A model generated the notes under the pieces. That model was not told the origin of the DNA. It saw only the letters and a list, made by a program, of their open reading frames with translations, and searched no databases. From Manis javanica (Eukaryota > Chordata > Mammalia > Pholidota > Manidae): a DNA stretch of 64,000 nt. The position numbers and the translations under genes are program-made. Positions 51,129 to 60,235 of the stretch are shown piece by piece (position 1 is the first letter of the stretch; every line of letters starts with the position of its first letter). The stretch is from contig NC_133164.1 of assembly GCF_040802235.1 (NCBI RefSeq), positions 114,160,302-114,224,301 on the forward strand. The letters run 5' to 3'.

Positions 51129-51341
51129 GCTGAAAAACCTGTATTGAACTGGGAAGATGCTAAAACCAATGTACACTGTTTAATTCAAAACAATGACTAT
51201 TTCACCAAGTTTACTATGCGCCACGTGTCTGATGATGAAAATGCAAAGAAGGGGGCTCGCATTTCCATCTTGGAAGTGCACGCTATCCATAGGCAAAAAG
51301 ACAAAGGAAAAGACATTTCCTTTGCGAGGGATAGGTCCAAG
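51129..51341 (+). other. Unidentified exon-like open segment (71 codons)
   Basis: I do not recognise the product. After a T-containing tract and a TAG acceptor (AG at 51127-51128) an open frame starts at GCT GAA AAA CCT and runs 71 codons to AAG followed by GTGGGA, a plausible donor. It is exactly 213 bases, phase 0 at both ends. The peptide includes LNWEDAKTNVHC, IQNNDYFTKF and GARISILEVHAIHRQ. It is hydrophilic, mixed in composition and not low complexity. It could be an exon of an unknown transcript, part of a retrocopy, or chance. It is 1.1 kb upstream of the SERPINB12 start codon exon and is not serpin-like. Confidence 0.3.
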
Positions 51342-51794
51342 GTGGGATCTCCCTGAGATTCTCTTGATACTTCTGGAGTGGGTCATCAGTGGGGGACAAG
51401 GAATCTGTCAAGGAGTCACCTTCCTACTTTGCCTCTATAGTACCTGTGGTTCTACAGTGTTAAGAGGTGTCAAGCCTAATGACTTCTAAACCCTCAATAT
51501 CTTTCAAGATCTATTATCTCTTGAACAATATCAATGCCTGATTAAAGTCCTCAACTCCTGCAGTTTGCATATGGAAGGAGTCAAAGGAGGCGAGAAGGTA
51601 ACAAAGACGTGGCCCATGACAATGTGCTGGGCATACCCCCAGCCATAGGTCACTGAGAGGAGGGGGGAGCGCAGGCAACAGACTTAAGCAGAACCCAATG
51701 GAGCCTGTGGAGAAGGAGGTGGCATGCTTTTTTTGGTTGCTAACTTGGGGACTTGGTAGCCCATGACTTTCTTTTACCTGAAGAAAGGAAATTC

Positions 51795-52240
51795 TACCAC
51801 AAAGTGGGTAGAATTGCGCCCCCAAAAGATATGTTTAAGTCCTAAGCCCTGAGACCTGCAAATGGACGTCATTTGGAAATAAAGTCTTTGCAGATGTTAT
51901 CACCTTACGATGGGGGCAGGTCATACTGGTTTAGAGTGAAAGAAAGGGGAAATGTGGACCCACACGCACTCAGGAGACCTAGCGAAGACCACCACGTGAG
52001 GGTGAAGGCAGAGATGAGGGAAACCTCTCCAAGCCCCAAACACCCCAGGAGGTGGTTGAGAGGCGCAGATAGGACTTTCCCTGGAGCCTCCAGAATGAAC
52101 CACTTCTGCCAACACCTTGATTTTGGACTTCTGTCCCCCAGAACTGTGAGTTTAAGGCACTCCGTCTGTGGTCACTTGTTCTGGCAGCCCCAGAAAGCCG
52201 GCTCACACCGCTCAACGAAAACAGACCTCTATGTATAGAC
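51795..52240 (+). mobile_element. MLT1/MST-type LTR (ERVL-MaLR), sense
   Basis: Landmarks in order are GTAGAATTGCGCCCCC, AAGTCCTAAGCCCTGAG, ATTTGGAAATAAAGTCTTTG, CAACACCTTGATTTTGGACT and CCCCAGAACTGTGAG. It lies 200 bp upstream of the SERPINB12 start-codon exon and has no coding sequence. Confidence 0.75.
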
Positions 52241-52444
52241 ATCAAGAACAACGTCAGTATCTGTAAACCAGATGATGGTGACCTTTTTTAAATAACATAT
52301 TGAATAATTCTGTATGACTGTATTTCAGGTATTTAAATTGAGAACGTTTTGTTTCCTTGTTTCCCTATTTTCCTCTGACCATCATTTTCTTTCTCTTTCG
52401 TTTTTTTTTTCTTTTTTTTAGTTTCAGGTGTCATCAGTTTCACA

Positions 52445-52612
52445 ATGGAGTCTCTCATTGCAGCAAACTCCAAATTTTGTTTCGATTTTTTCCAAGAGAT
52501 AAGCAAAGGTGACTGTCACAGAAACATCTTCTTCTGTCCTCTGAGCCTCTCGGCTGCCCTCGGCATGGTCCGCCTGGGGGCCCGAAGCGACAGCGCCCGT
52601 CAGATCGACCAG
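52445..52612 (+). CDS. SERPINB12: SERPINB12 exon 2, start codon exon (residues 1-56)
   Basis: There are 56 codons ending QIDQ, with donor GTGGGG. Two acceptor AGs lie before it: 52430-52431 after a long T tract and 52436-52437. Either leaves a 7-13-base 5' leader before the ATG in this exon, so the protein is the same. Residue 31 is Cys (FFCPLSLS). Confidence 0.95.
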
Positions 52613-55600
52613 GTGGGGACCCAGCGCCAGCCCCTGGTCCTGCCTGGGCAGCCCTGGGCTTGCCTGCTTTCTTTTCAGTCCAACCATTCTTTCAAGGCTC
52701 GGATAAAACTCCGCCTCCTCCACGGTGCCTCCCTCCAACCTCACCCGCCTGGCAGCTTCTCGTGTTCATCTCCTCTGTCCCGGTCCATCTGTCAGCAAGT
52801 CTGCTGCTCTTTTTCTCTGTAATTACAGATACCACTGTTGCTAGTGGTTTTCAGTGTGTGTTCCACACATTGGTCAGTCAGTCACTCAATCCATCAAATG
52901 AATGTTTCGGAAGCACCAGTTAAGTATCCGGTGGCTGAAGGTCTGGTGACCTCCTCGACTCCCCTTTTCTCTCACCTTACATCAAATTTGTCACAAAAGC
53001 CTCTTGGCTTTTGAATTATATCCAGAACCCGTCTTCCTGAGGTCTGGCCCACCACCACCTCTTCTAACTCAGGCATGACTCCCTATGGGCTTCCCTGCTT
53101 CCTCTGACTGTGCTCTCAACCCCCTCTTCCAGAAAGACCCTTTGAAAACGTAAGTCAGATCCTGTCACTCATCTGCTCAAAACCGAGACTCCCCATTTGC
53201 CTGAGCCCTTACCATGGCCCACAAGGGCCTGGGGATCTAAATCCTAGATAACCCAGACACTGCTTCTCACCCTCCCCGGTTCCCACTCCTTGAGCCATGC
53301 TGAGGCTTGGCTTCCTCGGGGAAGCCACAGCCACTCCCACCTTTGGGCCTTTGCTCCATTCTCTTTGCCTGATGGCTTGCGCCCAGATTGCTGATCTATA
53401 ACTCATTTCTCCTTCCACACTTTGGGTGGAGTTCACCTTCTCAAAGAGGCCCCACTCAACCTCTTAATCTAATGGTGCATCCTGGCCCCTGACCCCATAA
53501 GATCCCCCTTATGCTAGCTGCTCCACTGCGCTCCCCCCATGGCATTTTCCATCTTCTAATATACAGCAATTTATTATTCTGTGTATTGCTTTTTGTATGC
53601 CTCCCCCACTAGAATATCATCTCCTAGGGGGCAGGAATCTTTGTCCTAGAACAGTGCTTGGCTTATAGTAGGCACCCAATACAAATCTGTAGAATGAATG
53701 AATGAAAGTGACAAGAACAACCCCCTAAAAACCTATAGGCTCCAGGGTTTGGTCTTATATTTCCCTGGATCTAGTGCAGAACACAGGGGTTATGCATGAA
53801 CTGGGCCGTTGCCCCAAAGAGGGAGGAGTCAGGTTTTTGGATTAAGGCAGGATGTGTCAGCTTTATTCATTTACTTTGATTTGGGATATTTTCCCACTAG
53901 TGAAACTTAGCTCTGGAGTGTAGTTGGCGGCTGCCAGGGCAGGTTTCAGATGTTCGTCCTTGGGGAGCTTGGGTGTTACCTGCCCAGCAGTCCTACCCTG
54001 AGCAGGGTGAGATGTGCTCTTACCACTACCTTTCTGCGAGAACACCCCGGATAACCTGTCTTGCTGACCTCACTCACTTGATTGATTTGAAGCTCTGGAT
54101 CAGCCCTGGTCTAACACACATAGAATTTGAGGCACACATGTAATTAAAAGAATTCCAGTAGTGATACTAAGAAAGTAAAAAAAGAAATAGATTAGACAAA
54201 TTTTAATAATATATTTTATTTAACACAATACATCCAAAATATCTTATCAACATGTAATCAATTAAAACATTTAAATGAGATATTTTACATTATCTTTTTC
54301 CATACTAAGTCTTCAAAATCCGGTGTATATTTGACAACTAACATTCAGTTCAGACTGGCTTGATAGCCACATGTGTCTCATGCTACTTTAATTTTCTTTC
54401 AGTTTGGTTACATTCATTCTAAATGCAGTCCCAGGGGTCAGCATTCAGTTTACATCCCCTCCATTCCTCATCACAACCCAAGTCAAAGGAAATGACCATT
54501 TTAGTTTAAACTATTCCTGATTGTTTTGTTTGACTATATGATCATTATCATTGACACATCATAAAAATGTTTCTGAAGCTGTCCAGTCTTCGTGTTCATA
54601 CCGTCTAAAAGACCCCATAATCACCATCCTGCAGGTACTACACTTCAGTGAATTGTCCCAGAACGAAAGCAAAGGACATGATTCCTGCCTGAAAAGCAAA
54701 ACACAAGAAGTGCGGGCTGACAGCTCTCAGGAAGGACAGCAGGAAGTCACAGGGCCTCTGATTCTGCAGGTGAGCCTCCTGCCCTGCTCCTCTTACTTAC
54801 AAACTACTCATTTTGGCTGTGCTGTGTCTGGTGATGGTTGGAACCTAATCCCCAAACCTCAGATCCTGTTTGTCATCAATAGCAGTGAAACCAGCTGTGG
54901 ACTAAATTGTAATATTTCCAGAATCTTTTGCCTGCTTTAGTGCATCTCTATATCAATAGGTATTTCAAGGGGTGGAGAGAAGTGGTTCATCTACATATCA
55001 ATAGGTAATTACAAGGGCTTGCAGGGCTCTTGCTGGGCTTATAGGGACAGGAGAGGTTGGGTGGAGCGCTCTCTTCTGCTGCAGCCTGGACAAGAGAGAG
55101 ATGCGCTGACTACTTGTAAGAAATAAACGGGTTTCTTAAACTTTATTTCTCCCTTTGACTGATTTCAGTTTCAGAGGTATTTGGGTCTGGGATTCCCCCC
55201 CATGGAGTTGCACCAGCAATAACCCCATGTGACCTACAATTCCTTTTATGTGTCATTTGTGTTCGTGGCTGTAAGTCAGTTTCCTACAGAGAGAAATCTA
55301 GTTAATCTTCTGCTTATAATAAAGAAATGTAGGTCATCGTCCCATTCCTCCCTTACTCTCACAGGCCACAGGTCCTCAGGATGGAGCATGGTTGAGAGGG
55401 AAGGGCAATAAGGGGCAGGAATCAGTCGTGGGAGTCTCAGTCTCTCCCTCCACTTTCGCCTGTTCTAGGTCATGCTGGAATCTGTACTGTCACACAAACC
55501 TTGTGTAGTTGTGTCCTACCTGGAGTAGGAAAGGTGTCCTCCAGGTTATAAATCCTCTACCTTAGAAAGTTTAAGAGGAGGGTGGAGAAACGATTATCTT

Positions 55601-58600
55601 TTTCTTATAACTTTTTGAATACAAAGAAAAACAAGGTGCACTGATCTAAAATGAAGTGCACATTGCTGATCTCCAGGTGTATTGCTCCTGGATGATCTTG
55701 ATACCAATGTGGGAGCCATGATCTCCCGCGGGACCCTTTCCAACCCTGCATTCCTCTTCTCCTCCGCTTGCTCCCCGACAGGGTAACAGCAAACTGACAG
55801 CTTGCTTCCCTGGCATTGAACTCTGCTGACATCACAGTTTATTTTGTTTCTTGTAGGATGAGTGGTCAAACGATGACAGTGGACTGCTCAGCTGCTGCTT
55901 CGGGCGGCTTCTCTCCAAGTTAGGCAGGATCAGAGTTGATTGCACCCTGAGTATTGCCAATAGGCTTTATGGAGAGCGGGAGTTCCCGATCTGCCCGGTG
56001 AGTGAGGCATGACTGGTGATTAAAGCTACCACTTAGCACACGACTTAAAAATCGATGAGAGCTGGGTACTCTGTGGACTTGTGGGATGCCCAGGACTCAC
56101 CTCTCTCTCCCACACCTTCTGTTGCTCTTCTCCCACTTTTCAGCTTGACCAGTTTATGAGGCCTGTTGTTACCAGACTCGAGTAACTGCCCCCTCTTGCA
56201 TTTCTCTGCAATTCCCTTTTGTGCCATAACCAGACCACCCTGTAACGACATTGTACAGTGATGTGGCAAGAGACTGCATTGAGCCGAAAGGCACAAGTCT
56301 TGTCTGGTGGCTCCGCAGCTTTGTACCTGGGCAAGATGCGTCTGAATCTGGGCTTCAGTTTCATCTCTCACCACTAGGGAGAGCCACAGGCTTAGCAATA
56401 AACCTGAGGGGTGTGACCAATGGCCAATGCGTGATACAAGGGTTACGGTTGGCCTAAAAGATGGGGAAGTCTATTTTGACCAGAGTATGTTCTCTTGCAA
56501 TGGAAATGAGATTCTACATATTGTTTAAAAATTAGCTTTACTGACATATAAATTCATATCTCATACAATTCCGCTGTTAACCATGTACAAATCAGTGGTT
56601 TTGGTATATGACCCTTTTAGTTTTTAAAAAACTCGGGTTAAGATATCTAGCTAACAATAACATAGCCATTTTAACCATTTTAAAGTATACAACTGAATGG
56701 CTTCAATTGCATTCACAATGTTGTATAGCTATCTATCACCCTATTTTCAAAATTTTTTGTCAGCCCAAACAGAAACTGTTAAGCAGGGTTTTAATTCTTA
56801 AAAATAAAAGCATTTTACAGCTAAGTCTCTCAGGTTACTTTATATTTACCTTGTGATGTGTCCACAAATGGAACATGCAAATAAAATGATCTGCTAGGAT
56901 ATAACATTCTATATCCCAAATTGTCACCACAACCCTAAAAAATGCCTCTGGCTAATTAAGACTGGGGACTGATAGAGACCACATGCAACCAGTTCACATG
57001 ACCAGCCACATCTTTCCCATGGGACTCTTCATGACTGCCTCACTCCTAACAATTGCATAATTATATGATTTCATTGCACTATTTCAATGTATTTCAATTT
57101 AACAGGAATACTTAGATGGTGTGGTTCAATTTTATCACACAACGATCGAAAGTATTGACTTCCGGAAAGACACTGAAAAGTCCAGACAAGAGATTAATTT
57201 CTGGGTTGAATCTCAATCCCAAGGTAAGAAAGACCAACCACATTATGGATGGTGTTCCTTTCCATTCAGAAGAAAACAAGTCAGCCCAGTTTTTCAGATT
57301 GCTAGTCTGTGAGGGACCAGAGGCTCACAAAACATTTAGACTTGAACATCTTAATTCTTCAAAATGTAAAGCAGAGTCTATAAAAATCAAATAAATTGTC
57401 TTTTTAATATCCCACTTACGGTTCCATATAACATGCCAAACATTTTAACACAACTTTTCTAACAAATTAAAGATTTTCCTGTATAGGAATATGCCCTAGC
57501 CATGATCTAGATTTTTTTTAGATAAGGGGTTCTAAGATGGGTAAACCATCCTTGAACAAGGTTTGTGTCCTCTGGTTTGAAGTGTTATTTGTTGAGTCAC
57601 TGCTGTTTAAGGATTAGCCTCTGCATCCTGAATTGGTTTCTAAACTCAGTGCAGCCAGTAATGGAGAGGCTTCAATGTTTTTCTTTCCTGTTTACTTGCA
57701 GGCATCTTGTCCCCCTGAACCATATCCCCACTAGATTCATCCCCCACCATCACTTCCACCCCAGGACTATGAGTGGCTTAATTTTCTTGGGTTAGTTCTT
57801 GAATAAGACATGCACTAGCTTTCGGGATGTTTAGTTGCATTAAAAAATTCTGTCTACATGAATACTTTTGATGCAATTTGTATTCAGTATATTCTCTGGA
57901 CCTTTTCTTAAAGGTAAAATCAAGGAGCTCTTCAGCAAGGACACAATTAACAATGCCACCGTGCTGGTGCTGGTGAATGCTGTTTACTTCAAGGCCAAAT
58001 GGGAAAAATATTTTGACTCTGAAAACACAGTTGATGCACTTTTCTCTGTAAATGAGGTACTATATTAGAGCACATGTTTTTCTAGATTTTACGTTCACAA
58101 TTTCCACTGAGTATGTGCTGCAGCGTGCTTACTCGAATCTAAAACTTAGGTCTCCGGGTTACAGCTTACATTTATAATAAGAACATTTTGTTATTAACAA
58201 AAATTGGTACCTGAAGTTCATGGAACATTTTTGTGCCAGGCATTATGCAGAGCATTTGCCATTCATCATTTCATTTGTCCCTCAAAATAACACTACAAAA
58301 ATGGGTTTGTCATTCCCATTTAGGAGTTAAGGGGGGAGAAAGTTGCAAAGGTTAAGCTACTTAGCCAAATGCATGCATTCGCATTCATGTTGGTGCATGT
58401 GTGCCCCGAACCCTGTGTTCTAAGACACCAGGCTGAAGAGTGGGAGGAAGGGGGAAATGCGTGCAGGGGGCTGAGTGAGGCCAGTGCCGGGACCCTTGCA
58501 GGCAGGAAGGTGGAGAGCTGGCTGGGCTTGCTTCTGCTGACTCGGCTTTGGGCAGAGGTCTGGATAGGCCGTCTCCCAACATAGTCAACCAATAGCTGCA

Positions 58601-60235
58601 GAAGTCATTAAAACCACGGGAAGCTAAGATCACTGTTGTAGCTCACCGTGTCATCTTAACAGACCCCTGTTTTCAGGGAAGTTGGGGACTGTGACTTTCT
58701 ACCTTGTCCACCACAGAATGAAAAGAAGACTGTGAAGATGATGAATCAAAAGGGTCTGTTTAGAATCGGCTTCATCGAGGAGCTGCAGGCGCAGATCCTT
58801 GAGATGAGGTACACCAAGGGGGCCCTCAGCATGTTCGTCCTGCTGCCAGCGTGCTCCGCAGATGACCTGAAGGGCCTGGAAGAGGTAAGCCCTCATTTCC
58901 ACGTCTCTACAAAATATGTCACAACGGATCTTTGACTCTGGGGCTCTGTCTGCTATTCTGGGGAAGGATGGTATGTGAGCCATCAGAGGAATCAGAGAAT
59001 ATGTAAGAATCTGGATTTGATGAGATATTTACTCACCATTGCTTTAGATCTAAAGAACAAATGCCACAAATGCAGGATAGGACCTTCCTCTCTAATCTCA
59101 AAGTTCTCTGCAATCATTTCTCCAGCCCAAGAGTCTGGGTGCTGGGGAACTTGCGAACTGTTGCAGTGAAACAGCTTTTCCTTTTGTCTGAATATCTTGA
59201 CTTCCGGCCTCCTACTCAGACCGTTTTGCTCAGTTAAAGGCCCTTTGGCTGAATCCTGTTTGGGGAGCATGTGCCTTGGCAGAAGGGGAGACACTGATGC
59301 CGGAAGAGATTGCTTGTGAGATGGGAATGAATGAAGGCTGGGGAAGCTCAGCTACAGACTGTCCTGGGAGGTAAAGGGGTAGAGGTGGGTGAGAGGAGGT
59401 GACAGTGAAATGCTGGTAGAGAAATTACGGAAGAACCATTGTTCAAAAGGTGTTATGTGCCCGCACTACATTAAGCACTTTGCCTACATTGTGTTGTTTG
59501 ATCCTTGTAAGAGCTTAATGGTATTATGTGTTTTATAGAAGAGGAGTTTAATTGCACAATGTTAAGGCTTAACCAACTGAGCTTTGCTGGGCTTTTAACA
59601 CTGCTCTGTCAGCCGCCTGTTTGGGACTGGAACCCAAATTGTCCTGTGACTTCTAAAGAGGAAAGAGACTTGTTCAGAGGAGATTTAAATGACAGAGTAT
59701 TTTGAGGATTAGGGAAAGGACCCAGAAGATTTCGGCTGACTGTTGACATAGACTTGGGCTTTGTGAAGTAATTGGGGCATTCGTTGCAGGCTAATAATAT
59801 GAACCTAAACATTATTTCTCTCTCTCGCAGCTCGAAAAGAATATCACCTATGAAAAAATAGTGGCCTGGAGCAGCTCAGAAAATATGTCAGAAGAAAGAG
59901 TAGATGTCTCCTTTCCTAAGTTCACCCTGGAAGACAGCTACGATCTCAATTCCATTCTACGAGGCATGGGCATCACAGATATCTTTGAGGAAAGGAAGGC
60001 TGATCTGACGGGGATTTCTCCAACTCCCAAGTTGTACCTGTCAAAAATTGTCCATAAAACCTTTGTGGAAGTGGATGAGAACGGTTCCGAGGCGGCCGCA
60101 GCCAGTGGGGTTGTGGGTGTGGAAAAGTCCGTACCGTCCTGGGTGACGTTCAATGCTAATCATCCTTTCCTCTTCTTCATCAGACACAACAAAACCCAAA
60201 CCATTCTCTTCTATGGCAGGGTCTGCTGTCCTTGA
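52445..60235 (+). CDS. SERPINB12: SERPINB12, complete coding region (425 residues)
   Basis: The coding sequence joins 52445-52612, 54635-54769, 55857-55997, 57106-57223, 57914-58056, 58717-58884 and 59831-60235. SERPINB12 is an intracellular ov-serpin of epithelia; the human protein is known to inhibit trypsin-like proteases and plasmin. The start is the only ATG that gives the family N terminus (MESLIAANSKFCFDFF). Features are a CD loop encoded by its own exon (about residues 61-110), strand 3A motif VNAVYFKAKWEKYF (from residue 207), an inhibitory hinge (Glu374-Asn-Gly376, then Ala379-382), predicted P1-P1' Lys390-Ser391, signature FNANHPFLFFIRH and C-terminal GRVCCP. Intron phases 0,0,0,1,0,0 fit the 8-exon ov-serpins. 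Residue 31 is Cys in the usual FFSP motif. No stop, frameshift or bad splice site is present. Upstream non-coding exons were not found. Confidence 0.96.
52930..53705 (+). repeat. Long L2 LINE 3' portion in SERPINB12 intron
   Basis: Landmarks run in order: AAGTCAGATCCTGTCACTCA, CCTTACCATGGCCCACAAGG, CTTTGGGCCTTTGCTCC, CTCAAAGAGGCCCCACTCAA, GGGGCAGGAATCTTTGTC, and the tail AGGCACCCAATACAAATCTG before GAATGAATGAATG. It is the best-preserved L2 in the window. Confidence 0.85.
54107..54390. repeat. Non-autonomous hAT-type element in SERPINB12 intron
   Basis: Landmarks are AATTTTAATAATATATTTTA, ACATCCAAAATATCTTATCA, CATGTAATCAATTAAAAC, ACTAAGTCTTCAAAATCCGG and a terminal ATAGCCACATGTGTCTCATG. It is a common mammalian DNA-transposon remnant. 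Confidence 0.75.
54635..54769 (+). CDS. SERPINB12: SERPINB12 exon 3, CD-loop part 1 (residues 57-101)
   Basis: There are 45 codons from VLHFSELSQN to PLILQ, with acceptor CTGCAG and donor GTGAGC. It encodes a long hydrophilic CD loop that aligns without gaps to the remembered 425-residue human isoform but is poorly conserved. Confidence 0.93.
54896..55212 (+). mobile_element. Solo LTR, copy 4, in SERPINB12 intron 3
   Basis: It starts TGTGGACTAAATTG and ends GGAGTTGCA. The perfect 5-bp duplication CCAGC lies at 54891-54895 and 55213-55217. Family landmarks CTATATCAATAGG, GGGGTGGAGAGAAG, AGAAATAAACGGG and CCCTTTGACTGATTTC are present. It is in the sense direction of SERPINB12, so its poly(A) signal could act in the intron. 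Confidence 0.92.
55857..55997 (+). CDS. SERPINB12: SERPINB12 exon 4 (residues 102-148)
   Basis: There are 47 codons from DEWSNDDSGL to REFPICP, with acceptor TTGTAG and donor GTGAGT. The last codon is CCG (Pro) where I recall Gln in human. It includes helix D/E motif LSIANRLYGE. Confidence 0.95.
56520..56870 (-). mobile_element. L1 3'UTR fragments, antisense
   Basis: TTAGCTTTACTGACATATAA, then AACCATTTTAAAGTATACAA and AATGTTGTATAGCTATCTAT, are the common antisense L1 3'UTR text. Confidence 0.65.
57106..57223 (+). CDS. SERPINB12: SERPINB12 exon 5 (residues 149-187 plus first base of 188)
   Basis: There are 39 codons plus one base from EYLDGVVQFY to VESQSQ. The acceptor is AACAG and the donor GTAAGA. 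It ends in phase 1 like exon 4 of SERPINB5, as expected for the family. Confidence 0.95.
57914..58056 (+). CDS. SERPINB12: SERPINB12 exon 6 (residues 188-235)
   Basis: Two bases complete Gly188, then 47 codons from KIKELFSKDT to ALFSVNE. It contains VLVNAVYFKAKW. The acceptor is TTAAAG and the donor GTACTA, a weaker match than the other donors of this gene. Confidence 0.94.
58225..58400 (-). repeat. MIR SINE, antisense
   Basis: GTGCCAGGCATTATGCAGAG, CATCATTTCATTTGTCCCTC, then AGGAGTTAAGG and GTTAAGCTACTTAGCCAA. It lies in SERPINB12 intron 6. Confidence 0.65.
58717..58884 (+). CDS. SERPINB12: SERPINB12 exon 7 (residues 236-291)
   Basis: There are 56 codons from NEKKTVKMMN to LKGLEE, with acceptor CCACAG and donor GTAAGC. 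It contains the strand 2B/3B motif ALSMFVLLP. Confidence 0.96.
59440..59600 (-). repeat. MIR SINE, antisense
   Basis: ATTAAGCACTTTGCCTACAT, GTTGTTTGATCCTTGTAAGA and TTTATAGAAGAGGAG match the antisense MIR core. It lies in SERPINB12 intron 7. Confidence 0.55.
59831..60235 (+). CDS. SERPINB12: SERPINB12 exon 8, C-terminal coding part (residues 292-425, TGA)
   Basis: There are 134 codons plus TGA at 60233-60235, with acceptor TCTCGCAG. It carries the inhibitory hinge (GSEAAAASG, residues 376-384), predicted scissile bond Lys390-Ser391 by counting 15 residues from the hinge glycine, and the serpin signature near 408-420. Confidence 0.96.
   Translation, partial: LEKNITYEKIVAWSSSENMSEERVDVSFPKFTLEDSYDLNSILRGMGITDIFEERKADLTGISPTPKLYLSKIVHKTFVEVDENGSEAAAASGVVGVEKSVPSWVTFNANHPFLFFIRHNKTQTILFYGRVCCP

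Noticed and set aside
60101-60150. Apparent replacement of the SERPINB12 P1 arginine by proline
   Set aside because: That came from placing P1 at the Leu-Arg/Ser-Trp position. Counting 15 residues from the hinge glycine puts P1 at Lys390 and the proline at P3'.
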